A DNA stretch of 64,000 nucleotides from J014 sp964486055 (GTDB lineage Bacteria > Acidobacteriota > Blastocatellia > Pyrinomonadales > Pyrinomonadaceae), in assembly GCA_964486055.1 (NCBI GenBank), contig CAZALE010000008.1, positions 1 through 64,000 on the forward strand, written 5' to 3'. The position numbers and the translations under genes were made by a program. Below the pieces are notes generated by a model that had not been told where the DNA came from, searched no databases, and saw only the letters and a list, made by a program, of their open reading frames with translations. The first letter of the stretch is position 1. Each line of letters begins with the position of its first letter. This document shows, in pieces, positions 25,879 through 33,521 of the stretch.

Positions 25879-26544
25879 TTAGCTTTTTCTGACCAAGCGT
25901 GGATTAGCTTTTTTGGTCAGCAACTTCTTAAGTTTCGCTCTAGCCTTGTGTAATTGTGATTTAGATGTGCCAACTGAACAACCTAGAATCCTTGCAACTT
26001 CCTCATGTTCATATCCTTCAACATCGTGTAGAAGGAATACTTTTTTATATCCTGCTGGCAATTGCTGGATTGCTTTTTTCAGAGCGATTCGGTCAATAAC
26101 CGACATTCTATTGTGATTTTCCGTACCAGGGACAATTTGAATCGGGGTTTCCTCCTCATCTGCGGTTTTTTCATACCGCACTACTCTCTTGCGGAAGTGC
26201 ATCAGCACTTGGTTAACGGTCAGACGATGAAGCCATGTCGTAAATGCAGAGTCACCACGAAAGCTCGATATTTTTCTATGTAGCTGTATAAAAACGTCTT
26301 GAGTTAAGTCTTCAGCTTCTGTAGGATTTTGAAGCATTCTAAGACATAATGAGAAAACCCTGCGGTAATGTCTTTTGTAGATCTCTTCAAAGGCTTCCAT
26401 GTTACCCTCAGCGGCTAGTCTTGCGAGATTCAAATCTGTCTCATCGGAGATCTCGAGAGTTTCGCTGAAAACCTCAGTTATTTCTTGCTCTTTATCCTCT
26501 ACCGTTATCCAATTCTGCATTAGATCCATTGTTTGCGTTGACAT
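25879..26544 (-). CDS. ECF-type RNA polymerase sigma factor
   Basis: A 221-residue sigma-70 family protein of the extracytoplasmic-function group. Region 2 reads AFEEIYKRHYRRVFSLCLRML with the -10 recognition helix AEDLTQDVFIQLHRKI and TWLHRLTVNQVLMHFRKR. Region 4 reads LPAGYKKVFLLHDVEGYEHEEVARILGCSVGTSKSQLHKAR, the helix-turn-helix for the -35 box. An acidic N-terminal extension of about 35 residues precedes region 2. An AAGGAGG site lies before the ATG. No anti-sigma gene follows on this strand, unlike the second sigma factor at 31.4 kb, so its control is unknown. Confidence 0.93.
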   Translation of the reverse strand: MSTQTMDLMQNWITVEDKEQEITEVFSETLEISDETDLNLARLAAEGNMEAFEEIYKRHYRRVFSLCLRMLQNPTEAEDLTQDVFIQLHRKISSFRGDSAFTTWLHRLTVNQVLMHFRKRVVRYEKTADEEETPIQIVPGTENHNRMSVIDRIALKKAIQQLPAGYKKVFLLHDVEGYEHEEVARILGCSVGTSKSQLHKARAKLKKLLTKKANPRLVRKS

Positions 26545-26786
26545 TTTATTTTCCTCCTTGCGTCATAGATTGAAATCATTTTCCATGCCAAAGCTCTACG
26601 TTTGTCCTTCTGCTGCTGTTTGACGCATGAAAATGGCTGATTTGGCTCATTTTTAAATTACTAAGAGCCTAATATCTTGATGTGTATAAGCCTGACGAAA
26701 TCGTATGAGGTTTTACTGATTTGATTCATCATCGCAAGTTCGTATTTTTGCTTATAGTTGCTAATATCAAATAAGGAGAAGAGTAA

Positions 26787-27512
26787 ATGCTAAGAATGCT
26801 TCCTCTAATCTTAGTATTGGTTTTCAACCTTCAAATGGACGATGCCTCCAAAAGCCAAGAGGTTGGTGATGATGGGATTCCTGTTATAATCAAACACCTT
26901 CCTGACTGGGAAACAAAAAAAGATTCAGCAATTTTGATGAGGACCAAAAAAGAGTTGATAGAAGCTTTAGGTGATAGGGCTATTTTTCAGGCGGTTGAAT
27001 TTGTAGGGGGTGCTGAAGCTGTAACTGCCGAATATCCTTCAGGTAGGCTTTTAATCATTGAGTATAATACTCCTCAGCTATCGATAGATGCAGATACAAA
27101 GATTAAAACACGACTCGAGGAGCTAGCTGATAAGTCGATAATTTACCGACGAATCGGTAACTATAATGCTTTTGTTTTGGACGTGAAGAATGCTCAAGAG
27201 GCTAATCTTTTATTGGATAACGTTAAATATGAAAAACTCGTACAGTGGTTAAACGAAGATCCATTTCAGTGGGAGAAAATTCAGCGAGCTTATGCATTAT
27301 TCGTAGGGCAGATGTTATTTTCTACGATACTGGCTGTGCTATTAGGTGTTGGGGCTTCTGCGATTATAGGAGTCTGCGTGGGAATGGTAATTTTTCATGT
27401 ACGGGAGAGAAGAAAAAGAAAATGGACTCGATTTTCTGACGCAGGAGGTATGATTCGTCTCAATCTAGACGAGTTACAAGAGATAACCGATAGAAAGCTA
27501 CTTGAAGATTGA
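26787..27512 (+). CDS. Hypothetical exported or membrane-anchored protein
   Basis: A 241-residue protein with a short hydrophobic N-terminus (MLRMLPLILVLVF) that looks like a weak signal peptide, a soluble part of about 160 residues, and one strong membrane helix at about 180-207 (LFSTILAVLLGVGASAIIGVCVGMVIF). A basic stop-transfer segment (RERRKRKW) and a short cytoplasmic tail follow. The soluble part has repeated beta-like segments (AVEFVGGAEAVTAEYPSGRLLIIEY). This suggests a periplasmic domain held by a C-terminal anchor. I do not recognise a family. A good AAGGAGA site precedes the ATG. It converges on the VWA gene, with one base between stops. Confidence 0.7.
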   Translation: MLRMLPLILVLVFNLQMDDASKSQEVGDDGIPVIIKHLPDWETKKDSAILMRTKKELIEALGDRAIFQAVEFVGGAEAVTAEYPSGRLLIIEYNTPQLSIDADTKIKTRLEELADKSIIYRRIGNYNAFVLDVKNAQEANLLLDNVKYEKLVQWLNEDPFQWEKIQRAYALFVGQMLFSTILAVLLGVGASAIIGVCVGMVIFHVRERRKRKWTRFSDAGGMIRLNLDELQEITDRKLLED

Positions 27513-27513
27513 A

Positions 27514-28569
27514 TCACTTTTTGTCTGTTTTATTGCCTTTGGCAAAGTAGCCTTCCCGATAGATCAGCCTTATATTTTGCTTAGCGAGTTGTGGATTGAC
27601 CAGCTTTATTTGTATACGTCTAAATGACCCATCACGCTTTTGATTTTTGGGTTGATAAGCTATTAAGTACTGCGATCGCATTTCTGTTTCAATTTCTGCG
27701 AAGGCTTGGCGAAGTTGCGATTCATCTCTCGGAAAGAAGGAGCGACCGCCCGTGCTGTTAGATAGTTTGTTTAATCCAGATTTTTCAACACCTCCGTAAA
27801 AGTCATCACCGATGCCAATCGAATATACAGTAATGTCGTGGATGAGGGCTGCTTTAATGGACTCATTTAAGTTTTTACGACTAGAGGTATCTCTGCCATC
27901 CGTAAGTACAATAATCACACGGCGGGTTCTTTCAGGTGTTCTACTTAAGACTTCTTCAGAGGCCACCCAAATGGCGTCCCAAAGCGCAGTCGAACCGGAT
28001 AGTCTAGAACTACCACCCGATATAGGTGGTGTCGTAGGAAATGTAACCATGGGCGATGGTCTAGAGATTTTTAAGGAGTCAATTGCACGCCGTAATCTGA
28101 TGAGATTGCTGGTTAGTTCTTGCTCCAGCATTATCTCACCCGAGAAGGAAATTACAGCTACTTCGTCTTTATTTGGTCTAACGACTGATTCTATAAACGT
28201 CTTCGCGACCTCTTTTTCCTCATCTATTATTGAGAACTGAGAGAAGCTTGTATCTACTATTATTGCGATCGATAATGGCAGATCTGTTTGACGAGAAAAC
28301 GTGAAGATCTCTTGCTCTTCTCCATCTTCGAAAACCTTTATGTCTTCTTTAGATAAGTTAGTTATGAAGCGACGATTGCTATCTTGTGCTGTGAGCAATA
28401 CGTTTACCAATTCGGTCTCAATCCTAATTGGCTCATCATCTTCTGTTATGGGAGGGGTTGGGGTTGCTTGTGCCATTGTGTGGTGAGAGTTTGGCTGATC
28501 AGTTAGAAGTAACGTTATTGCGAAGATCGCCGCGGTAAAAATTAGTATTGTCCTTATAATATCGTTCAT
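27514..28569 (-). CDS. VWA-domain protein, acidobacterial VWFA-related family (second of pair)
   Basis: A 351-residue exported protein: an N-terminal hydrophobic segment (about 5-22), a short Pro/Thr/Glu linker, a beta domain with VNVLLTAQDSNRRFITNLSKEDIKVFEDG, typical of the VWFA-related acidobacterial family, then the VWA domain with MIDAS residues D-T-S-F-S and VLTDGRDTSS. The C-terminus (MRSQYLIAYQPKNQKRDGSFRRIQI) is also a family hallmark. The start overlaps the stop of the upstream VWA gene (ATGA at 28566-28569), so they are translated together. Partner proteins and function are unknown. Confidence 0.87.
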   Translation of the reverse strand: MNDIIRTILIFTAAIFAITLLLTDQPNSHHTMAQATPTPPITEDDEPIRIETELVNVLLTAQDSNRRFITNLSKEDIKVFEDGEEQEIFTFSRQTDLPLSIAIIVDTSFSQFSIIDEEKEVAKTFIESVVRPNKDEVAVISFSGEIMLEQELTSNLIRLRRAIDSLKISRPSPMVTFPTTPPISGGSSRLSGSTALWDAIWVASEEVLSRTPERTRRVIIVLTDGRDTSSRKNLNESIKAALIHDITVYSIGIGDDFYGGVEKSGLNKLSNSTGGRSFFPRDESQLRQAFAEIETEMRSQYLIAYQPKNQKRDGSFRRIQIKLVNPQLAKQNIRLIYREGYFAKGNKTDKK

Positions 28570-29570
28570 AATCCAGAGTTTTGCATTGTTAGAATGTCGC
28601 GCACTGCTCTATATTCGGTTTTCGTGCGAATTTTGTATTCTTTAGCCTTGTCTTTATCAGCCAGTCTTACCTCGATTTTTCTTTTCTTGCCGTCTAATTC
28701 TTGGTTTTTCGGACGATAGATCAAGATGTACTGACTTTTTAATTCATCTGAGATTCTTCTAAATGCTCTTTCAAGGGCCAGCATGTCTCCCGTATAAAGT
28801 GCCTCTCCTCCAGTTTCTCGACATAAACGATCGAGTATTTTATCACCTTCATCCTTAACAGCTCCCGCTTCAACACCCGGAACAGTGCCTAAGAATCCGG
28901 CTTTTGTAGAGATTGCGAAGATCGTCGTTTCGGTTCTTTGAGCTATGTCTATTACATCCTCAAGATCAGCTCTGCTAAAAGTGTCGTCGCCGTCAGTTAT
29001 GACGACGACGACTCTACGTCCGGGGGCAGTTCGCAGTTTTTCATCACAGAACTGCCATATTGCATCGTACAATGCAGTTTGTGAACCGGTCTTTTTAACT
29101 CCATCGATGGCTCTATCAAGTAAGTCAAGTTTGTCGGTAAAATCCTGAACTAAATTTACTTCATGATCGAAGGTTACAAAAGCAACTTTATCTTTGCGCA
29201 ATCTTAGCACGTTATAGATGAAATTTCTGGCTGCTTCTTTTGAAAACTTCATCTTTCCGGCGGTAGATGGTGAGGTATCCATCAAAACGCCAACATACAC
29301 TGGAGGGTTATTTTTCTCATCCGAGAAAAAGGTTATCTCTTGTGGCGCCCCATCTTCGAAAACCAGGAAATCTTCTTTGGTTAAGCCTGAAACTAAATTC
29401 TTCTTTTTATCTCTTACTGTTACTGGTAACCGCACCTCAAAGGTTCTTACAGGTTCGTTCTTCTCGGGTGTTCTAGTCGGAGTTGGATTGGGTTTTTGTG
29501 CCCATATTACGCTGTTTACAAAGATGCTTATAAATAGAGCAAGAATGTAAGGATAAAATTTTACTTTCAT
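28566..29570 (-). CDS. VWA-domain protein, acidobacterial VWFA-related family (first of pair)
   Basis: A 334-residue protein if started at the ATG at 29570 (MKVKFYPYIL), where a normal signal peptide begins (cut after VIWA). An upstream in-frame start at 29630 would add 20 polar residues before it. It has the same plan as the next gene: VRDKKKNLVSGLTKEDFLVFEDG, then a VWA domain with MIDAS residues D-T-S-P-S and VITDGDDTFS, and an ending of LKSQYILIYRPKNQ. The two overlap by four bases and are clear paralogues. They may form a heteromeric periplasmic or surface complex; this is inference. Confidence 0.87.
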   Translation of the reverse strand: MKVKFYPYILALFISIFVNSVIWAQKPNPTPTRTPEKNEPVRTFEVRLPVTVRDKKKNLVSGLTKEDFLVFEDGAPQEITFFSDEKNNPPVYVGVLMDTSPSTAGKMKFSKEAARNFIYNVLRLRKDKVAFVTFDHEVNLVQDFTDKLDLLDRAIDGVKKTGSQTALYDAIWQFCDEKLRTAPGRRVVVVITDGDDTFSRADLEDVIDIAQRTETTIFAISTKAGFLGTVPGVEAGAVKDEGDKILDRLCRETGGEALYTGDMLALERAFRRISDELKSQYILIYRPKNQELDGKKRKIEVRLADKDKAKEYKIRTKTEYRAVRDILTMQNSGL

Positions 29571-29780
29571 AGGTTTTTTGTATCGACCAAATCTTCTGAT
29601 GTCAGAGTTGTTTAGATATGTTGTCCTCATGTGAAATTATAACAGTTTGGCACGTTATTGTAATCTGAGGGCATTGCCAATCTTGATTTAGAAGGTGATT
29701 CGTATATTTGTTGAAGTAGGTTAATCAGGAGTATCAGACGAAAGACAGGAGGAATTTTTAGAGAGTGCAAACACTCGTAT

Positions 29781-29822
29781 TCTTAAAATAAAAAATCGAG
29801 GGGCCATTCGACTCATGGCCCC
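29781..29822 (-). terminator. Rho-independent terminator of the zinc-ribbon TonB gene
   Basis: A perfect 8-bp stem, GGGGCCAT with ATGGCCCC (29800-29807 and 29815-29822), has a 7-base loop. Read leftwards it is followed by TCGATTTTTTATTTT. It lies just after the TonB-C gene stop on the same strand. Confidence 0.85.
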
Positions 29823-29832
29823 TGAATTTATA

Positions 29833-31065
29833 TCAATACATGTTGAAAACATACTCAATAGTTTTGGTTACGGTGTAAGGAACTCCGTTCTTCTTAGCTG
29901 GCTCAAACTTTATTTGCCTAGCGGCGGCAATGGCTTGTTCAGTTAATCCATAAGGTAAGCCACTCACTGCAACTATGCTGCCTATTGTGCCATTTGCTAA
30001 AAACGTGACTTTTAGACGTACTACACCTTGAACCTGATTTTTTCTTGCTTCCTCTGTATAATTAGGACGTGGTTTATAAAGAATGTTCAAGGGTGTAGAT
30101 GGTCCTTTTTTGATGCTGGGTGGTTCATTTGGGCCATCAATTCCATCACCGACGCCATCTCCTATTCCAGATCCTAAGCCGCTTCCCATTCCAGATCCTC
30201 TTCCTGATCCCGCTCCTGATCCTATACCAGAGCCTTGGCCAGTTCCGATTCCAGAGCCTTGACCACCGCCCGTACCGGTACCATCAGAAAGTTTGTAGGA
30301 TTTTGAGAGAGGATCTCCATATGGCTCTTCGGTTACCTTTGTAGGTCTTTCTGGACCTTGAGTAAAGGCTTGCATTTTAAGCTCTGTATCCATTTGAGGA
30401 ATGGTTTTAGTCGGGGAGATTAACGGATCTCGCGTTTGAGGAGCTAATCTTCCTTTTGAGACTGGATCAAGTTCTTCACGTCCGCCTCCTCCACCGCCTC
30501 CGCCTTTATCTTTTTTCATTTGCTCCTCTTGTTGTAATTCCACCTCCATGGGTGTTTCGTCAACTACCATCGCCGAGATTAACTCGTTATTTCCGAAATC
30601 AGAGATAAATAAATCCTTACTAAATAAAGACCATACTACGCCAATGGCCCAAGTAACCGTGACTAAGACTAATGAACCTAAGAGAAGAAGATTACGTGTT
30701 TTAGAGTTTCTTTCCTCGACGAAAGTTATGTGATAAATGTTCTCTTGATTTTGCATATCTTCGTAAGAATATCCATTATCTTTCTCAGCGTAACCTGATA
30801 GGGAAAGGTGTTGATCAGGTTCACTGTTTGTTTTTGTAATTTTAATCTCATTGACCAGTCCGAGAGGATCAGCTTTAGACAAAAAGCCCGCCACATTTAC
30901 AGGGGTTATTATCTCTGGGGCTGCAGTAGAGTCTGACGTTGATTTTTTCGACTGATTGTTATCGAAGTCTACCGTTTTTAATGGATTGCCGCAAAATCTA
31001 CAGAAATTGAATTTTTCTGAATAGGTTTCATCGCAATTTGCACAATACTTTCTGACAATCCTCAT
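29833..31065 (-). CDS. TonB-family protein with N-terminal zinc ribbon
   Basis: A 410-residue protein. The N-terminus is a cytoplasmic zinc ribbon with C8-x2-C11 and C22-x2-C25. One membrane helix follows at about 131-153 (NLLLLGSLVLVTVTWAIGVVW), then a periplasmic part with a GGGGGGG run, a Pro-poor linker and a long Gly/Ser repeat (GSGIGTGQGSGIGSG and more, about 255-310). The C-terminal TonB domain (about 320-410) reads PRPNYTEEARKNQVQGVVRL, AARQIKFEPAKKNG and TIEYVFNMY. TonB carries proton-motive energy to outer-membrane receptors. The zinc ribbon is not part of classical TonB. Promoter-proximal GAGAGGAAC precedes the ATG. No ExbB/ExbD is nearby. Confidence 0.87.
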   Translation of the reverse strand: MRIVRKYCANCDETYSEKFNFCRFCGNPLKTVDFDNNQSKKSTSDSTAAPEIITPVNVAGFLSKADPLGLVNEIKITKTNSEPDQHLSLSGYAEKDNGYSYEDMQNQENIYHITFVEERNSKTRNLLLLGSLVLVTVTWAIGVVWSLFSKDLFISDFGNNELISAMVVDETPMEVELQQEEQMKKDKGGGGGGGGREELDPVSKGRLAPQTRDPLISPTKTIPQMDTELKMQAFTQGPERPTKVTEEPYGDPLSKSYKLSDGTGTGGGQGSGIGTGQGSGIGSGAGSGRGSGMGSGLGSGIGDGVGDGIDGPNEPPSIKKGPSTPLNILYKPRPNYTEEARKNQVQGVVRLKVTFLANGTIGSIVAVSGLPYGLTEQAIAAARQIKFEPAKKNGVPYTVTKTIEYVFNMY

Positions 31066-31185
31066 ATGTTTTGTTCCTCTCGTGCGATTTCTAAAACCCC
31101 GCTTTCATTTTATCATTAACGAAATTTTTTAAAAACCAATTCTCAAGTTTTACTGATGCCATCGGAAAGTTTTTAGATGCTTTTC

Positions 31186-31215
31186 TTGACAAAGCATATT
31201 TTAAGGAAATATATT
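31186..31215 (+). promoter_or_regulatory. Sigma-70-type promoter of tRNA-Thr
   Basis: A perfect TTGACA (-35) lies at 31186-31191 and TATATT (-10) at 31210-31215, with an 18-base spacer. It is about 33 bases upstream of the tRNA 5' end. The -10 lies at the start of a 21-bp duplicated segment. Confidence 0.7.
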
Positions 31216-31248
31216 TTAGCTTGCACGAGATATATTTCAGCTTGCACG
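31209..31248 (+). repeat. 21-bp tandem duplication in the tRNA-Thr leader
   Basis: Two near-identical copies: ATATATTTTAGCTTGCACG at 31209-31227 and ATATATTTCAGCTTGCACG at 31230-31248, differing by one base. The second copy ends on the first base of the tRNA, and the first contains the promoter -10 region. Confidence 0.85.
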
Positions 31249-31320
31249 CCACCTTAGCTCAGCCGGTAGAGCATTCGATTCGTAATCGAAAGGTCGTCGG
31301 TTCGAATCCGACAGGTGGCT
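31248..31320 (+). tRNA. tRNA-Thr (anticodon CGT)
   Basis: A full cloverleaf. The 7-bp acceptor stem is GCCACCT with AGGTGGC, the D-arm is GCTC-AGCCGGTA-GA-GC, the anticodon stem is TTCGA/TCGAA around loop TTCGTAA (anticodon CGT, reading ACG), and the T-arm is GTCGG-TTCGAAT-CCGAC. The discriminator base is T. No CCA is encoded, so it must be added after transcription. Confidence 0.95.
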
Positions 31321-31334
31321 TTCGTTCGATTATC

Positions 31335-31352
31335 TTGAAGTCTTCAATTTTT
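31335..31352 (+). terminator. Weak terminator after tRNA-Thr
   Basis: A short stem TTGAA/TTCAA (31335-31339 and 31343-31347) with a three-base loop is followed by TTTTT. The stem is only 5 bp, so this is a tentative call. Downstream, TAGTAGC/GCTACTA (31377-31383 and 31389-31395) forms a second hairpin without a T-run. Confidence 0.35.
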
Positions 31353-31415
31353 GAAACCCTCTTTTAGTTATTTACGTAGTAGCTTGCAGCTACTAGTACC
31401 GAAAATAGATACCGA

Positions 31416-32030
31416 GTGAAAATGGAACTGGCCGAATACAGTAATAAAAGCGAGGATCTATCCCTTTTACAGGATGTTGAGCTGGTTAATTTCATTTTGT
31501 CTGGTAATGAAGGTGCATTCGAGGAATTAGTAAGCCGATATCATCGTCCACTGACTGTATACATTCATGGAATGATAGGTGATTATGAAACTTCACTGGA
31601 TATAACTCAGGAAGTCTTCTTAAAAGTTTACAACTCTATTTCTCAGTATTCATCAGTCTATAAGTTTTCAACGTGGCTTTACAGAATCGCACACAATGCA
31701 GCTGTAGATTATCTAAGGCGACACTGGCGTTCTGAGCAAAGTTTAGATGAGGAGAGCGAGAAATTCACCATTGCTGAACCCGTTAGTAGTCGTTTGTCGC
31801 CTGAGATGGAGAGCGAGTCTAGAGAGTCGATGAGGGAGATACAAAAGGTGATAATGTGTTTACCGGCCAGCTATCGAGAGCTCATAATACTTCGTCACAC
31901 TCAAGATTTGAGTTATGAGGAAATTGCAGAAGTGACTGGTTTACCCCTTGGCACCGTAAAGAATCGGCTTTTTCGTGCACGAGAAATGATGAAGCAAATG
32001 CTGATCAAGAGAGGTTTCATTAGAGATTAG
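31416..32030 (+). CDS. ECF-type RNA polymerase sigma factor with cognate anti-sigma
   Basis: A 204-residue ECF sigma factor. Region 2 reads AFEELVSRYHRPLTVYIHGM, SLDITQEVFLKVYNSI and FSTWLYRIAHNAAVDYLRR. Region 4 reads LPASYRELIILRHTQDLSYEEIAEVTGLPLGTVKNRLFRARE. The start is GTG at 31416 or ATG at 31422, both close to a weak GAGTGAAA. The anti-sigma gene begins one base after the stop, a common arrangement in which the anti-sigma holds the sigma factor inactive at the membrane until an envelope signal arrives. Likely targets include the operon itself and the genes following it. Confidence 0.93.
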   Translation: MKMELAEYSNKSEDLSLLQDVELVNFILSGNEGAFEELVSRYHRPLTVYIHGMIGDYETSLDITQEVFLKVYNSISQYSSVYKFSTWLYRIAHNAAVDYLRRHWRSEQSLDEESEKFTIAEPVSSRLSPEMESESRESMREIQKVIMCLPASYRELIILRHTQDLSYEEIAEVTGLPLGTVKNRLFRAREMMKQMLIKRGFIRD

Positions 32031-32031
32031 T

Positions 32032-32568
32032 ATGAAATGCCCTTTACCTGAAATTGCAGCTTACATTGACGGTGAACTGTCTATCGAGCAACAGCAGATG
32101 CTCGAATCTCACATGAAAACTTGTAAACTATGTAGTCAAGAGCTTTATACTCAAAGACAAATTGCGTGTCTAATCGAGGCGGCTTTCTCGCAAAATATGC
32201 GTGCTCCATTATCGAGCACCTTTGTTAAATCATTAGTTACAAACGCCGAAAGTAGAATAACAGGCTGCACAAATCAGGAAGAGGCTTTTAGAGCCTCAAC
32301 TCTGCTCTTTCTGATTGTTTTAACCATTGTAGTTTTTGCGTCTTTCAGTAGTGTCCATATAAGCGATAAAATGATTGTGCCTCTTAGATTTATTGGTAGC
32401 TTTGTTGCAGAGCTTTTTTTCAGCATTTCGGTTATTTTCAAAAATATAGGCTTATTTTTAGGCTCAGATTTTATCAGCAAGTTGTTTTTGTTATTCCTAA
32501 TTACGGTGGATTTCATATTTCTTACAAGGATGATTTTCAGTGTTAAAAAGAAAAGCATTGCACAGTAA
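32032..32568 (+). CDS. Zinc-finger (ZAS-type) anti-sigma factor
   Basis: A 178-residue protein. The N-terminal domain carries the anti-sigma zinc motif H-x3-C-x2-C (HMKTCKLC, about residues 27-34) after the typical IAAYIDGELSIEQQQMLESH segment. A membrane helix at about 88-105 (LLFLIVLTIVVFASF) and two more hydrophobic segments follow (SFVAELFFSISVIFKNIGLFL, KLFLLFLITVDFIFL). The zinc domain binds the sigma factor encoded just upstream. The three or so membrane segments exceed the single one of simple anti-sigmas and suggest it is held firmly in the membrane. It overlaps the next gene by 29 bases. Confidence 0.88.
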   Translation: MKCPLPEIAAYIDGELSIEQQQMLESHMKTCKLCSQELYTQRQIACLIEAAFSQNMRAPLSSTFVKSLVTNAESRITGCTNQEEAFRASTLLFLIVLTIVVFASFSSVHISDKMIVPLRFIGSFVAELFFSISVIFKNIGLFLGSDFISKLFLLFLITVDFIFLTRMIFSVKKKSIAQ

Positions 32569-33463
32569 GTTAGTCCTCCACGCATTAATAGCATTAACAA
32601 TATTGTGGTTACATGTCTTTGAAGTGAAAGCTAGTGGTGAAACGCTTGTAATTGATAAAGTAGATGAAAAGGAGCTTATCGCATTAGGTAAAAACGTATT
32701 AGTAAAAAATAGAATCAAAGGAGTTTTGGTATTCGGTGGGGATGTAACGATCGAAGGCTCAGTAGAAGGCGATGTGGCTACTATCGGCGGGTCCGTTTTT
32801 CAAAAAAAAGGTGCATACATCGGTGGCGATGTAATAGTCTTTGGAGGTAACTACCTGTATGAAGATGAAAAGCCTCTAAGGGCTGATGATAAGCAAACGA
32901 TAATCTATGCCGCTTACGAGGAAGAGCTCAGAAATCTAGCCAGAAATCCTACGGATATTTTTACAACCACAATCTCATTTGCTTTCATACTTCAAAGACT
33001 CATATCGATCCTATTTTGGTTTCTAATTTCCTTAGTTTTGACCAGTATTGCCTCTAATACAATTTCCCAATTTATTACTAGCTTAAGAGTCTATCCGACA
33101 AAAGTCTTCATGGCTGGAGCGCTAGCTTTTTTTCTCTCGCTTTTCTTAATAATGGCTGCCATATCAATCTTCCCTGCATATGTAAGTGCAATTATAGTCT
33201 TAGTAATCCTATTACTCTTAGTAATCAGTTACGTGTTTGGTAGAGTGACTCTACAGCTAATCATCGGAAAATGGTTGCAAAAAAAATTTTTGCCTGAGCA
33301 GTATAGATCTGAAACGAGTGCTTCCTTGATTGGGATACTCATTGTAACTTCATTACTTTCCATACCGTATCTTTGGGCTTTTATGGTTATGGTTATCTGG
33401 TGCTTTAGCATGGGGATTTTTATTCTTTCCAAAAACTCGAGCCAAAAAATCAGAGAAAATTGA
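32540..33463 (+). CDS. Polymer-forming cytoskeletal-like membrane protein
   Basis: A 307-residue protein from a GTG with AAGGATG at the right spacing. It has a signal sequence (about 10-32) and a short right-handed beta region (about 50-105) of the bactofilin or polymer-forming type, with turns VKNRIKGVLVFGGDVTIEGSVEGDVATIGG. A linker and four or five membrane helices (about 150-300) follow. It resembles proteins encoded beside ECF sigma/anti-sigma pairs in acidobacteria and others, but the function is unknown. A role in envelope sensing or shape is inferred. Coding overlap with the anti-sigma gene shows it belongs to the operon. Confidence 0.8.
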   Translation: MLKRKALHSKLVLHALIALTILWLHVFEVKASGETLVIDKVDEKELIALGKNVLVKNRIKGVLVFGGDVTIEGSVEGDVATIGGSVFQKKGAYIGGDVIVFGGNYLYEDEKPLRADDKQTIIYAAYEEELRNLARNPTDIFTTTISFAFILQRLISILFWFLISLVLTSIASNTISQFITSLRVYPTKVFMAGALAFFLSLFLIMAAISIFPAYVSAIIVLVILLLLVISYVFGRVTLQLIIGKWLQKKFLPEQYRSETSASLIGILIVTSLLSIPYLWAFMVMVIWCFSMGIFILSKNSSQKIREN

Positions 33464-33521
33464 AACCTCGCAGTCTGAAAAAACGTCTTCTAGGATTGGA
33501 TCTGATAAGGGAGACGCGACG

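Noticed and set aside
26559..26627. TGCGTCA...TGACGCA inverted repeat upstream of the ECF sigma gene
   Set aside because: Only 7 bp with a ~55-base gap; could occur by chance and is not next to a clear promoter.
30120..30300. Non-coding repeat or CRISPR-like array
   Set aside because: The short repeats encode the Gly/Ser spacer of the TonB protein and keep its frame.
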